Shown here in pieces: positions 48,992-56,844 of a stretch of DNA of 64,000 nucleotides. A program made the translations under genes and the position numbers. Location of the stretch: contig CAYSBR010000012.1 in assembly GCA_964429385.1 (NCBI GenBank), positions 1 to 64,000 on the forward strand, read 5' to 3'. Numbering within the stretch: the stretch's first letter is position 1; each line of letters opens with the position of its first letter. This DNA is from UBA2377 sp964429385. GTDB taxonomy: Bacteria > Verrucomicrobiota > Verrucomicrobiia > Opitutales > Opitutaceae. The notes beneath the pieces are model-generated. The model had not been told where the DNA came from. It worked only from the letters and a program-made list of their open reading frames with translations, and did no database searches.

Positions 48992-49939
48992 TCAGGTGGA
49001 GTGCCCCGCGGGGATGAAGTTCGCCGCCAGCCCTTCGAGGCCCAGGCCGCCTATGACCATACGCTCCTTGCTGTCGCTCAGCAAGCGGGCCGCCCAGTCC
49101 ACGGCCCCGCCGTCGGCAATCTGCCGTTCGCTGCCATCCGGAAGCCGCAGGAACAAATGGAAACAGCAGCCGGTGTAGTAGCCGCGCGCCGCCGTGCGAT
49201 CGGGGGCGGATTCGCAAACCAATCCGGGGAAACGCTCGCCCATGATCTTGAGCCAGCCCGAGACAGTTTCCACCGGACGCGCCGGCTGGCCGAAATCGGA
49301 CAACGCCAGGCGCAGGCCGGTGCCGGCGGGCAGGTGGCGCCGCAGCGCCGTCACCAAAAATTCGATCTGCTGCGTCAGTGCCGTCAGCTCGAAATCGCCC
49401 CCCCGGCCGGCGCTGCAAAGGCCGAGAAGCTGGAAATGCGGTGACAGGTGCGTGGCCGTGTAACTTTGCGCGCGCAGCAACCGGTGACTGGTCGCCAGAT
49501 GCACCTCTTGGCTCCCGGTGGCACGGGCCTGCTTGCGCCGGCTGGCGGCTTCCAGGGCCAGGACGTTGGTGGCATCGGATACGACCTCGGTGTGCCGCTC
49601 GGTGGCCACCGCCCAATTCTGGGCGACTCCGGCCACTGCGGAATTCGTGCCCAGCGGACAAACCGGAGAGAGCTCCAAAACCGTGAAGACCGCCGGGAGG
49701 TGCGCCAGCAACACGCCCGACCAATCCCTCAACCGGGCGGTATCCGTCTTGGCGGGACGGACGAAGCGGTTGCTTTCATAAGCCGCTAGCACTTCCGCCG
49801 GTTTGAGCCGGGCGGCCTGCCGGCGGCTGACCTCGAGCCAAAGCGACTGCAGGTCGGATGGCTTGAGCTTGTCGGCCAGCGTGGCGGCCAGGCCCGGCAG
49901 CCCGAGCTCGCGCTCAATGCGTTCGCTGATGCGGCTCAT
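48992..49939 (-). CDS. histidyl-tRNA-synthetase-like (HisRS/HisZ-type) protein in the queuosine operon
   Basis: The 315-aa product follows the catalytic core of class II histidyl-tRNA synthetase: SPVCPLGTNSAVAG where HisRS has the LRPEGT region, HRLLRAQSY at the motif-2 position (FRYERPQ), HFQLLGLCSAGR..DFELTALTQQIEFL like the HisRS F.QLG.E..G....D.E.I segment, ARGYYTGCCFHLF (about 251-262) for the HisA motif RGLDYYTG.VF, IADGGAVDWAARLL for AGGRYD.L, and GGLGLEGLA for GF..GLERL. There is no anticodon-binding domain. Several catalytic residues differ (motif 2 Glu, motif 3 Arg). It could be HisZ, but its ATGA overlap with queC and 3-nt gap to queE suggest a role in deazaguanine metabolism. Confidence 0.7.
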   Translation of the reverse strand: MSRISERIERELGLPGLAATLADKLKPSDLQSLWLEVSRRQAARLKPAEVLAAYESNRFVRPAKTDTARLRDWSGVLLAHLPAVFTVLELSPVCPLGTNSAVAGVAQNWAVATERHTEVVSDATNVLALEAASRRKQARATGSQEVHLATSHRLLRAQSYTATHLSPHFQLLGLCSAGRGGDFELTALTQQIEFLVTALRRHLPAGTGLRLALSDFGQPARPVETVSGWLKIMGERFPGLVCESAPDRTAARGYYTGCCFHLFLRLPDGSERQIADGGAVDWAARLLSDSKERMVIGGLGLEGLAANFIPAGHST

Positions 49940-50622
49940 GGGGGAGGGCCGGCCGGCAGCGGCGGGGTGGCTTCATAAACCGTGGGATCCGCGAGGCCGG
50001 CCAGCATGAACGCTTCGCGGCGCTCCACACAGGTGCCGCATTTTCCGCAATGGATCTCACCGCCCTTGTAGCACGACCAGGTTTGCGCAAAATCCACGCC
50101 CAGGCGGACGCCTTCCGCGGCGATCTGCGCTTTGTTAAGCGCGATGAAAGGCCGCAGCAGCCGCACGCCGGCGTAGGTGCCGAGCCTCATCGCATCGCCC
50201 ATCGCCCGCATGAAGTCCTCCCGGCAATCCGGATAGATGGCATGGTCGCCGCCATGCGCGGCGATGACCAACCCCTCCGCCCCGGCGCTCTCCGCGAAAC
50301 CGCAGGCGATGGAAAGCATGACGGCGTTCCGAAAAGGCACGACCGTTTGCTTCATGTTTTCCGCCGCGTAGTGTCCTTCGGGAATGTCGCCGCCGCTTTT
50401 CAGCAGGTCGGAGGCAAACAGCCGGTTGACGAAATCCAACGCGACGACCTCGTGCCGCAGGCCAAGATCCCTCGCGTGCGCCGCGGCCCGGGGAATCTCG
50501 CGGTGGTTGTGTTTGGCGCCGTAGTCGAAGCTCAACACCGCCGTCACGTCATGCTCGCGCCGCGCCCAATGGAGCGCGGTCACGGAATCCATCCCGCCGG
50601 AACAAAGCACAACAACCTTCAT
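49936..50622 (-). CDS. queC: 7-cyano-7-deazaguanine synthase
   Basis: The 228-aa ATP-dependent enzyme converts 7-carboxy-7-deazaguanine to preQ0. The PP-loop SGGMDSVTALHWA is at about residues 7-19, and the C-terminal zinc site has four cysteines: WSCYKGGEIHCGKCGTCVERREAF. It starts at MKVVVLCSGGMDS (50622). Upstream in-frame codons lie in the palindromic leader and are not conserved-looking. It leads an operon with the HisRS-like gene, queE and exoD; queD and tgt are not in this window. It is divergent from the deacetylase gene. Confidence 0.96.
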   Translation of the reverse strand: MKVVVLCSGGMDSVTALHWARREHDVTAVLSFDYGAKHNHREIPRAAAHARDLGLRHEVVALDFVNRLFASDLLKSGGDIPEGHYAAENMKQTVVPFRNAVMLSIACGFAESAGAEGLVIAAHGGDHAIYPDCREDFMRAMGDAMRLGTYAGVRLLRPFIALNKAQIAAEGVRLGVDFAQTWSCYKGGEIHCGKCGTCVERREAFMLAGLADPTVYEATPPLPAGPPP

Positions 50623-50623
50623 G

Positions 50624-50732
50624 GGAATCATGGCCGCAAAAAGGCTCAAAAAGCGCAAAAGGATTCTCCATGCCATTCGTGGTGCGAGGTTCGGATCTTG
50701 CGCCTCATGCGCCTTTTTGCGGCCATGATTCC
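50624..50732. repeat. perfect 22-bp inverted repeat forming both leaders of queC and the deacetylase gene
   Basis: GGAATCATGGCCGCAAAAAGGC (50624-50645, here named by ends GGAATC...AAGGC) and its exact reverse complement (50711-50732) bracket the intergenic region. The right arm ends at the base before the ATG at 50733 and the left arm starts one base before the queC ATG. Both mRNAs therefore carry the same leader, which contains an extra ATG and no Shine-Dalgarno sequence. Confidence 0.9.
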
Positions 50733-51611
50733 ATGCTCATCCTGCACGACCCGCAGTGCGCGGAATACGGTTCATCCCTGCGTCCCGAGCAGCCCGCCCG
50801 CGTCACCCGCAGCGCCGCCCATCTCCGGGCCGAGCACCCCTCCTGGCGTTGGCAGCTCCCCACCATGGCCGCCGACGCCACCCTCGCGCTCGCCCACACT
50901 CCCACCCACCTCAAGCGCCTCGCCCAGTCCCGCGATTTTGACGAGGATACGCCGTATTTCGAGGGCATCGGCGATCATGCCCGCCGGGCCGTCGGCGCCG
51001 CCTGTGCCGCCGCAGCCGCCGCGCTGGCCGGTCAAAAGGCCTTCAGCCTCATGCGCCCGCCGGGGCACCACGCCACCGCCGATCAGGCCATGGGTTTCTG
51101 CTACCTAAACCAGATCGCCATCGCCGCCCTCGATGCGCAGCGGCGCGGCGCCGCCCGGGTGGCGGTGTGGGATTTCGATGCGCACCATGGCAATGGCACC
51201 GAGGCCATCCTGCACAACCGGCCGGAGATTCTCTTCGCGTCGGTGCACCAATATCCCGGGTATCCCGGAACCGGCACGGCGTCCTTTGACAATTGCCACA
51301 ACTGGCCCGTCCGGCCGCATGCTCCGCGGGCCGGGCATATGGCCGCCCTGGCCGCCTCCTGGCAGGCGGTGCGCGATTTTCGCCCCGATCTCGTGCTCGT
51401 ATCCGCCGGCTTCGATGCCTACGTCCATGACCCCATCACCCAGATGACGCTGGAGTCGGAGGATTTTGCCACACTTGGCCGCTGGCTGCATGACGCGGCC
51501 ATGCCTGTGGCGGCGATCCTGGAGGGTGGCTACAGCGACGATCTCCCGTTGCTGATTGATGCGTTCCTGAGCGCATGGAGCGATTCCACTCCGCGCCAAC
51601 TTGGGCGTTGA
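50733..51611 (+). CDS. histone deacetylase family (acetoin utilisation-type) protein
   Basis: The 292-aa Zn-dependent deacylase has RPPGHHA with the catalytic His pair (about residues 109-115), FCYLNQIAIAAL, the metal ligands in WDFDAHHGNGT (Asp and His) and the third ligand Asp in SAGFDAYVHDP, plus LEGGYSDD. Bacterial members remove acyl groups from proteins or polyamines; this one has no signal peptide. The ATG at 50733 directly follows the palindrome; an upstream in-frame ATG at 50670 lies inside it. Confidence 0.93.
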   Translation: MLILHDPQCAEYGSSLRPEQPARVTRSAAHLRAEHPSWRWQLPTMAADATLALAHTPTHLKRLAQSRDFDEDTPYFEGIGDHARRAVGAACAAAAAALAGQKAFSLMRPPGHHATADQAMGFCYLNQIAIAALDAQRRGAARVAVWDFDAHHGNGTEAILHNRPEILFASVHQYPGYPGTGTASFDNCHNWPVRPHAPRAGHMAALAASWQAVRDFRPDLVLVSAGFDAYVHDPITQMTLESEDFATLGRWLHDAAMPVAAILEGGYSDDLPLLIDAFLSAWSDSTPRQLGR

Positions 51612-51666
51612 ACGTTCGTCGCCAAAGGTTGAGCGTGGGTCCGGGCGCGTCTGCCGCGCCCGTCTG

Positions 51667-52842
51667 ATGATTTCCCGCTTCCTTCCCGTGAGCTTGCGCC
51701 GTTTGCTCGGCGTCAAAGTGAGTTCCCGCCCGCCTTCCTTCCTTCTGATTGACCAGCCCGGCCAGTTGTCTCCGCTGCTGGAAGCGCTCGACCGTGTGGA
51801 TGAGGTCGCCCTCGATACGGAGGCGGACAACATGTATCACTACCGCACCCGTCTCTGCCTGTTGCAGTTTCTGGTGAAGGGCGAAGTCTTCCTCGTCGAT
51901 GCCCTGGCCGGTTTGAAGCTTGAGCCGCTCTGGAGCCGGCTGGCTCCCAAGCACCTCGTCATGCACGGCAGCGATTTCGATCTGCGCCTGCTGCATGATT
52001 GCTGCCGCTTCCGCCCGAAGAGCATTTTCGACACCATGCTTGCCGCGCAGCTGCTCAACATCCCGCGCGTCGGTCTCGCCTCGCTTCTGGAGGATCACTT
52101 TCACGTGAAACTTTCCAAGGATTCGCAGAAGGCCAACTGGTCGAAGCGACCCCTCACGGCCAAGATGCTCGACTATGCGGCGCTCGATGTCTGGCACCTG
52201 CCGGCCCTGCGCGATTTGCTCACCCGCGATCTTGTCCGTCTCAAGCGGCTCGACTGGCTCAAGCAGCAATGCGAGGCGCAGATTGAGTCGGGCTTCACCG
52301 GGTTTGCCCCGCCCGACGAAAACGCCTGGCGCCTCGGTGGCAGCGAACGCCTGCGCGGGCGCGGCCTCGGGGTGCTGCATGCCGTGTGGCACTGGCGGCA
52401 GGCGCAGGCCGAACGGCTCGACACGCCCCCTTTCAAGGTTTGCGGCAACAAGCTCCTCGTCGCCATCGCCGAGGCCGCCGAAGCGGGCGATGCCGAGGCC
52501 GCCATTCTGGCCAAGGTCAACCTCGGCAAACGTCACGCCCGCCTGATCGGCTCGCTCACCACCGCCGTGCGCCAGGGCATCGAATGCGACCCTGCGACCT
52601 TGCCGCGCCGGCGTGGCCGCGATCCTAACCATGCGCCGCTCACCATGGCAGAAGTCACGTTGCAGGACCGCATCAAGGCCGATCGCGACAAGCTCGCCGC
52701 CCAGCTTTCACTGGAGCCCACACTCATTGCCAACCGTTCCCAGCTCGCGCAGATCGCCCGCCGGCCGCGGCAGCTCGACGAGGTTCTCCTCCCCTGGCAG
52801 GCCGATCTGTTGCGCAATCTCCCCTCGTTGAAACAGGGCTGA
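51667..52842 (+). CDS. rnd: ribonuclease D
   Basis: The 391-aa 3'-5' exonuclease trims tRNA precursors. The DEDDy catalytic residues are visible: LDTEADNMYH (Asp, Glu), HGSDFDLRLLH (Asp) and the C-terminal MLDYAALDVWHL (Tyr and Asp). One HRDC domain follows (about residues 215-300) and another helical region closes the protein. The exact start is uncertain; M at 51667 precedes a basic stretch (ISRFLPVSLRRLLGVKV), and a start a little downstream is possible. It sits between the deacetylase and oleC genes. Confidence 0.92.
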   Translation: MISRFLPVSLRRLLGVKVSSRPPSFLLIDQPGQLSPLLEALDRVDEVALDTEADNMYHYRTRLCLLQFLVKGEVFLVDALAGLKLEPLWSRLAPKHLVMHGSDFDLRLLHDCCRFRPKSIFDTMLAAQLLNIPRVGLASLLEDHFHVKLSKDSQKANWSKRPLTAKMLDYAALDVWHLPALRDLLTRDLVRLKRLDWLKQQCEAQIESGFTGFAPPDENAWRLGGSERLRGRGLGVLHAVWHWRQAQAERLDTPPFKVCGNKLLVAIAEAAEAGDAEAAILAKVNLGKRHARLIGSLTTAVRQGIECDPATLPRRRGRDPNHAPLTMAEVTLQDRIKADRDKLAAQLSLEPTLIANRSQLAQIARRPRQLDEVLLPWQADLLRNLPSLKQG

Positions 52843-52888
52843 CCACGAAGGTGAGGACATTCAGGTTTGGTCTTTGCGCCCTTGTGGT
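52842..52888. repeat. short copy of the ACCACGAA palindromic repeat
   Basis: ACCACGAAGG (52842-52851) is matched by CCTTGTGGT (52880-52888), with CTTTGCGCC next to the right arm. It fills the gap between rnd and oleC. Confidence 0.6.
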
Positions 52889-52907
52889 TGAATAGAAAAA
52901 TCTCCCG

Positions 52908-54536
52908 ATGTCCGAGTCCGCCAACATCGCGCGCCACCTGCCGCTCATGGCGGCCCGCCAGCCGGATCATCCCGCGCTCAAGGTTCCGCGCGGACGCACG
53001 GCCGATGGCCGCATTGACTATCTCACGCTTTCCTTTGCCGAACTCGACGCCGAGGTGGACGCCTGGTGCGACCGGCTCACCGCCGCCGGGGTGCGCCGCG
53101 GTGATCGCACTCTGCTGATGGTCAAGCAGGGGCTGCCGCTCATTGCCGTCGCTTTTGCGCTTTTCAAACTGGGCGCCGTGCCTGTCGTCATTGATCCGGG
53201 CATGGGTTTGCGCAGTTTCCTGCGCTGTGTGCGACGCTCGCAGCCGCAGGCCCTTGTGGGCATTCCGATCGCGCAACTCATCAGTCGTCTCTGCTTCCGC
53301 ACCTTCGCCAGCGTCAGATCCCGCGTGGGGGTGTCCGGCTCCACCACCGCCCGCCTCGCCCAATCGAAAATCGAAAATCGAAAATCAAAAATCGTGAACA
53401 GCACCCCTGCCGATCTGGCGGCGGTGCTGTTCACCAGCGGCTCCACCGGTGCGCCCAAGGGCGTGTGCTACGAGCATGGCATGTTCGAGGCGCAGGTGCG
53501 CCTCATCCGTGAAACCTACGGCATCACCCCCGGCGAGGTGGACCTGCCCATGCTGCCCATCTTCGCTCTCTTTAATCCCGCCCTCGGCATGACCACCATC
53601 GTGCCGGAGATCGATCCGCGCCGGCCGGCGGCGGTGGATCCGGCGAAGATTGTCCAAGCCATCCGGCAGGAAAATGTCACCAACTCCTTCGGCTCGCCCA
53701 CGCTCTGGCGGAAAATCGGCGATCATTGCGCGGCGCGCCGGATCGTTCTGCCCTCGTTGCGTCGGGTGTTGTGCGCCGGCGCGCCGGTGCCGGTTGCGCT
53801 CTGGGCTTCTTCACGCCAGTTTATTCCCAACGGCCAGCTGCACAGCCCCTATGGAGCGACGGAGGCATTGCCGCTTGCGACCATTGGCGCCTCGGAAATC
53901 GAAAAACGAAAACCGGGAGTCGAGAATTTCTCCGGCGCCTGCGTGGGCCGGCCGTTGCCCGGCATCCGGATCAAGATCATCACGCTGGCCGCCGCCGAGG
54001 GCGAACTGCGTGAAGTCGCTCGCGGTGAGATCGGCGAGATCATTGCCAGCGGTCCCGTGGTTACCAAAACCTACGACGCCCTGCCCGAGGCCACCGCGCT
54101 CGCCAAGATCAGCGATGGCGATACCCTTTGGCATCGCATGGGTGACTGCGGCTGGCTCGATGAGGAGGGGCTGCTCTGGTTTTGCGGACGCAAAGTGGAG
54201 AGCGTGCTTACGGCGGGTGGCCGCCTCTTCACCGAACCCTGTGAACAGGTCTTCCGCCCGCACCCCCGCGCGGCCCGCTGCGCGCTCATCGGCGTGGGTG
54301 CGGGTGAGCTTCGCCAACCTGCATTGGTTGCCGAGACCAAGGTGAAGGATGCGGCGGACGCCACCCGTCTCGCCCGCGAGCTCCGCACGCTGGCTCTCAC
54401 GCGCTCGCACACCGCGGGCATCAAGATGTTCTACTTCCGCCCGCAACTGCCGGTGGACGTGCGACACAACGCGAAGATCCACCGCCTCGCACTCGCCAGG
54501 TGGGCCGCCACGGCCCAAGGCTATGATGCGCCATGA
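52908..54536 (+). CDS. oleC: OleC-type beta-lactone synthetase (AMP-dependent ligase)
   Basis: The 542-aa acyl-adenylate-forming enzyme shows the OleC-typical segment FALFKLGAVPVVIDPGMG, AVLFTSGSTGAPKGVCYEHGMF (P-loop, about residues 172-193) and IGEIIASGPVVTKTYDALP. OleC closes beta-hydroxy acids to beta-lactones in long-chain olefin synthesis. Between two conserved parts (about residues 145-165) there is a Lys/Ser/Asn-rich linker SKIENRKSKIVN encoded by a tandem 7-bp repeat; EIEKRKPG near residue 331 comes from a similar sequence. oleD overlaps its stop by 4 nt. oleA and oleB are not present here. Confidence 0.9.
   Translation: MSESANIARHLPLMAARQPDHPALKVPRGRTADGRIDYLTLSFAELDAEVDAWCDRLTAAGVRRGDRTLLMVKQGLPLIAVAFALFKLGAVPVVIDPGMGLRSFLRCVRRSQPQALVGIPIAQLISRLCFRTFASVRSRVGVSGSTTARLAQSKIENRKSKIVNSTPADLAAVLFTSGSTGAPKGVCYEHGMFEAQVRLIRETYGITPGEVDLPMLPIFALFNPALGMTTIVPEIDPRRPAAVDPAKIVQAIRQENVTNSFGSPTLWRKIGDHCAARRIVLPSLRRVLCAGAPVPVALWASSRQFIPNGQLHSPYGATEALPLATIGASEIEKRKPGVENFSGACVGRPLPGIRIKIITLAAAEGELREVARGEIGEIIASGPVVTKTYDALPEATALAKISDGDTLWHRMGDCGWLDEEGLLWFCGRKVESVLTAGGRLFTEPCEQVFRPHPRAARCALIGVGAGELRQPALVAETKVKDAADATRLARELRTLALTRSHTAGIKMFYFRPQLPVDVRHNAKIHRLALARWAATAQGYDAP
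53364..53391 (+). repeat. tandem heptamer TCGAAAA inside oleC
   Basis: Three copies of TCGAAAA and one TCAAAAA lie in tandem in the coding sequence and code for a charged linker. TCGAAAAACGAAAA recurs at 53899-53912 in the same gene. The AT-rich repeat stands out in a high-GC gene. Confidence 0.85.
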
Positions 54537-55558
54537 GCACTCTTGTCACCGGCGGTACGGGCTTTCTGGGACGACGGCTGGTCGAGCGCCTGCTTGCGCA
54601 AGGTCGCAAGGTCACGATTCTGGCGCGTCGGCCCGCGCCCGATCTGGAAGCGCGCGGAGTGCGCTTCATTCGCGCTTCGCTGGATGATGCGGCGGCGGTC
54701 GAGGCGGCTTGCGCCGACATGACCACGGTGTTTCACACCGCAGCCCGCGTCGGCGTCTGGGGCCGCTACAATGATTTTTTCCGCACCAACGTCCTCGGTA
54801 CCCGGGCCATTCTTGCCGGCTGCCGCCGCCATGGCGTGCGGCACCTCGTTTACACCAGCACGCCCAGCGTCGTTTACAACGGTCGCAATCTCGCCGGAGC
54901 CGATGAATCGCTGCCGCTCACGACCGATTGCCCCAGCCCTTATCCGCTGACCAAGGCCGTCGCCGAGCGCGAAGTCCTCGCTGCGAACTCGCCGGAACTC
55001 CGCACCGTCGCCTTGCGCCCGCACCTTATCTGGGGTGTCGGCGATCCCCATCTCGTTCCCCGCGTGCTTGCCCGCGCCAAGACCGGCCGTCTTCGCATCG
55101 TCGGCACCGGCCGCAACCGCGTGGACATGGTCCACGTTGAAAACACCGTGGATGCCCACCTCCTTGCCGAGCGTGCTTTGGCTTCGGTTTTAAACCACAA
55201 CTCTCAACCCGCCTTGTCACCAGTCGGTGGCAAGGCGTATTTCATCACCAACGACGAGCCGGTCGTGCTCTGGGATTGGATCAACGGCCTGCTCACCGCA
55301 CTCGGCGAGCCACCCGTCACCAAGACCATTTCTCTCCGTGCCGCCTCCGCCATCGGGGCCGTCTGCGAAACCCTCTGGCGCGTTCTGCCGCTCAAAGGCG
55401 AGCCGCCGATGACCCGCTTCATCGCCGCCGAACTCGCGAAAGACCACTGGTTCGACCTCACCGCCGCCAAACGCGACCTCGATTACACCCCGCGCGTGAC
55501 GATGGCAGCTGGCACCGAGGATCTGGTGGAGTATCTGCGATCCAAGCAGCCGCAGTAA
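54533..55558 (+). CDS. oleD: OleD-type NAD(P)H-dependent 2-alkyl-3-ketoalkanoic acid reductase
   Basis: The 341-aa extended short-chain dehydrogenase starts with the cofactor motif VTGGTGFLGRRL (residues 5-16). It has VFHTAARVGVWGRYNDFF, YTSTPSVVYNG (catalytic Ser region) and YPLTKAVAERE (Tyr and Lys). The segments GVWG.Y..F and TKTISLRAASAIGAVCETLWR are typical of OleD, which reduces the OleA product before OleC acts. Pairing with oleC by an ATGA overlap supports the assignment. OleA (condensation) and OleB (decarboxylation) must be elsewhere. Confidence 0.9.
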   Translation: MSTLVTGGTGFLGRRLVERLLAQGRKVTILARRPAPDLEARGVRFIRASLDDAAAVEAACADMTTVFHTAARVGVWGRYNDFFRTNVLGTRAILAGCRRHGVRHLVYTSTPSVVYNGRNLAGADESLPLTTDCPSPYPLTKAVAEREVLAANSPELRTVALRPHLIWGVGDPHLVPRVLARAKTGRLRIVGTGRNRVDMVHVENTVDAHLLAERALASVLNHNSQPALSPVGGKAYFITNDEPVVLWDWINGLLTALGEPPVTKTISLRAASAIGAVCETLWRVLPLKGEPPMTRFIAAELAKDHWFDLTAAKRDLDYTPRVTMAAGTEDLVEYLRSKQPQ

Positions 55559-55565
55559 ACGCCTC

Positions 55566-55887
55566 TCACTTCGCGAATAGTTCGGCCAGGGTGTCCAACA
55601 TGATTGCGACGATGCCGGGCTCAATCTCGCTCAGCCGTTTTACCAAGCGCTGCTTGTCCATCGTGCGAAGCTGATCGAGCACTACTTGCTGGACTTGTCC
55701 TGAAACGTGTAGGGCACGCGGGTGGGGTAGTTGCGCCCTTTGGTCGTCATTGGGCGATGATCACCGTGGCAATGGCCACATTCATTTCGTCCGGCGACAC
55801 GATCAACGTGGGACGCGTCTTCCGTATCTCGCTGCCGATGGTCGGATCGAGAGTCACCAGCCACACGTCGAAGCGGCGGACTACCAT
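55566..55887 (-). pseudogene. mazF: mazF toxin, inactivated by two frameshifts
   Basis: Read in three successive frames this encodes a nearly complete MazF/PemK ribonuclease toxin of about 107 residues: VVRRFDVWLVTLDPTIGSEI, then KTRPTLIVSPDEMN, MTTKGRNYPTRVPYTFQDK, and LDQLRTMDKQRLVKRL. One base appears lost near 55751-55754 (IIA|P-MTTKG) and another near 55684-55692 (KS-K|VVLDQ); each causes an early stop. The start overlaps the end of mazE by 7 nt, the normal mazEF arrangement. Loss of toxin function is inferred; a sequencing error would have to hit twice. Confidence 0.8.
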
Positions 55888-56144
55888 TCCCATTCCTCCG
55901 CATCGAACTGGGTGGAAACTGACGCATCTTTATGCACGAGAAAATCGTCTTTTGTGGCAGCCATGCCGAAAAACGCCTCGGACCATCCGGCCCGCGGCGT
56001 CTTGACCAGACGCAGAATCAACGCGCCATTCCTGGCCTGCAGCTCCACCTCATGGCCAAAACCGCAGTGCTCCAGCATCGCCTTGGGGATACGGATGCCA
56101 CGCGAGTTTCCGATCGGCACAATCTTGGTGCACATGGTCACCAA
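55881..56144 (-). CDS. mazE: MazE/AbrB-family antitoxin
   Basis: The 87-aa protein has a swapped-hairpin DNA-binding domain: TKIVPIGNSRGIRIPKAML at about residues 6-24, then VELQARNGALIL. The acidic and aromatic C-terminus (DAEEWEW) is the part that binds and blocks MazF. It lies directly upstream of and overlaps the mazF pseudogene. With the toxin broken, it may survive as a repressor or be decaying. An alternative start is the ATG three codons in. Confidence 0.88.
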   Translation of the reverse strand: MVTMCTKIVPIGNSRGIRIPKAMLEHCGFGHEVELQARNGALILRLVKTPRAGWSEAFFGMAATKDDFLVHKDASVSTQFDAEEWEW

Positions 56145-56317
56145 GTAATTGCGTTAACTCTCTGTGCAAGACCCTATACACTTGCTCCGATAAGGGTCTT
56201 TTGCCGATGAAAAATGACCAGATGCATCGCCACCAAGTGCGATCTCGGCTGCATTCCGTGCATCAGCATCATAAATTTGGGTGGCACTTGCGCCAGATTT
56301 GGGCAGGGTTTCGACCA

Positions 56318-56737
56318 ATGATCCGGCTGGCGAAAGTAAGTGAACGAGACTGGCAGGCTGTGTGTGTGTTGTCTGTAAAAGCCGACCAAACAAGATTTGT
56401 CGCTTATAACTCCTACTCGCTGGCCCAAGCCAGCTATGCAACGGGGTATTCGGCGTTTTCCGTTTACTGCGATGATGAACTGGTGGGGTTTGCGATGACG
56501 CATGAGAAAGACGGTGATGTCTGGATTGTGCGCCTGATGATCGACCAGCGTTACCAAGGCAAAGGCTACGGTCGTGAGACGATGTTGCAGCTATGCCGGC
56601 GCTTCTCCGGATCAAGGCTGATGACCAGCTATGTGCCGGACAATGTAGTGGCAGAAAATCTTTATCGATCGCTCGGATTTGTTGAGACCGGAGCGATTGA
56701 AGATGGCGAAGTTGTTGTGAGAAAAGAGCCCAGCTAA
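56318..56737 (+). CDS. GNAT-family N-acetyltransferase (BltD-like)
   Basis: The 139-aa product is a GCN5-related acetyltransferase: RLMIDQRYQGKGYGRETM carries the acetyl-CoA-binding R/Q-x-x-G-x-G/A loop (about residues 82-92), with VPDNVVAENLYRSLGFVETG near the C-terminus. The order and spacing resemble the BltD/spermidine-type enzymes, but the substrate is unproven. The start MIRLAKVSERDW is preferred; upstream in-frame codons from 56201 are His-rich and unlike the family. GC is lower than in neighbouring core genes, and it lies amid toxin-antitoxin remains, so it may be acquired. Confidence 0.85.
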   Translation: MIRLAKVSERDWQAVCVLSVKADQTRFVAYNSYSLAQASYATGYSAFSVYCDDELVGFAMTHEKDGDVWIVRLMIDQRYQGKGYGRETMLQLCRRFSGSRLMTSYVPDNVVAENLYRSLGFVETGAIEDGEVVVRKEPS

Positions 56738-56823
56738 TGAACCTGGGATACCTTTCCTTCCCTCATGGCTTCGATGGGATCGATGAATGTCGCCATGGCG
56801 ATATTAAGCGAATCAGCCTGTCC
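56734..56823 (-). pseudogene. 3' remnant of a second TrmH-type RNA methyltransferase gene
   Basis: Reading minus, 29 codons encode GQADSLNIAMATFIDPIEAM plus a short tail before a stop. This matches the end of the intact methyltransferase gene at 57009-57812 (GQADSLNVAMATIITLFEAV), the SAM-knot region of the SPOUT fold. Upstream of it the similarity ends abruptly. The DNA is diverged from the intact copy, so it is not a recent duplication. Confidence 0.65.
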
Positions 56824-56844
56824 AACTACCGGGGGGTGGACGGG

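Noticed and set aside
48992..49939. QueF or another standard queuosine enzyme
   Set aside because: QueF motifs are absent and the sequence follows the HisRS core instead.
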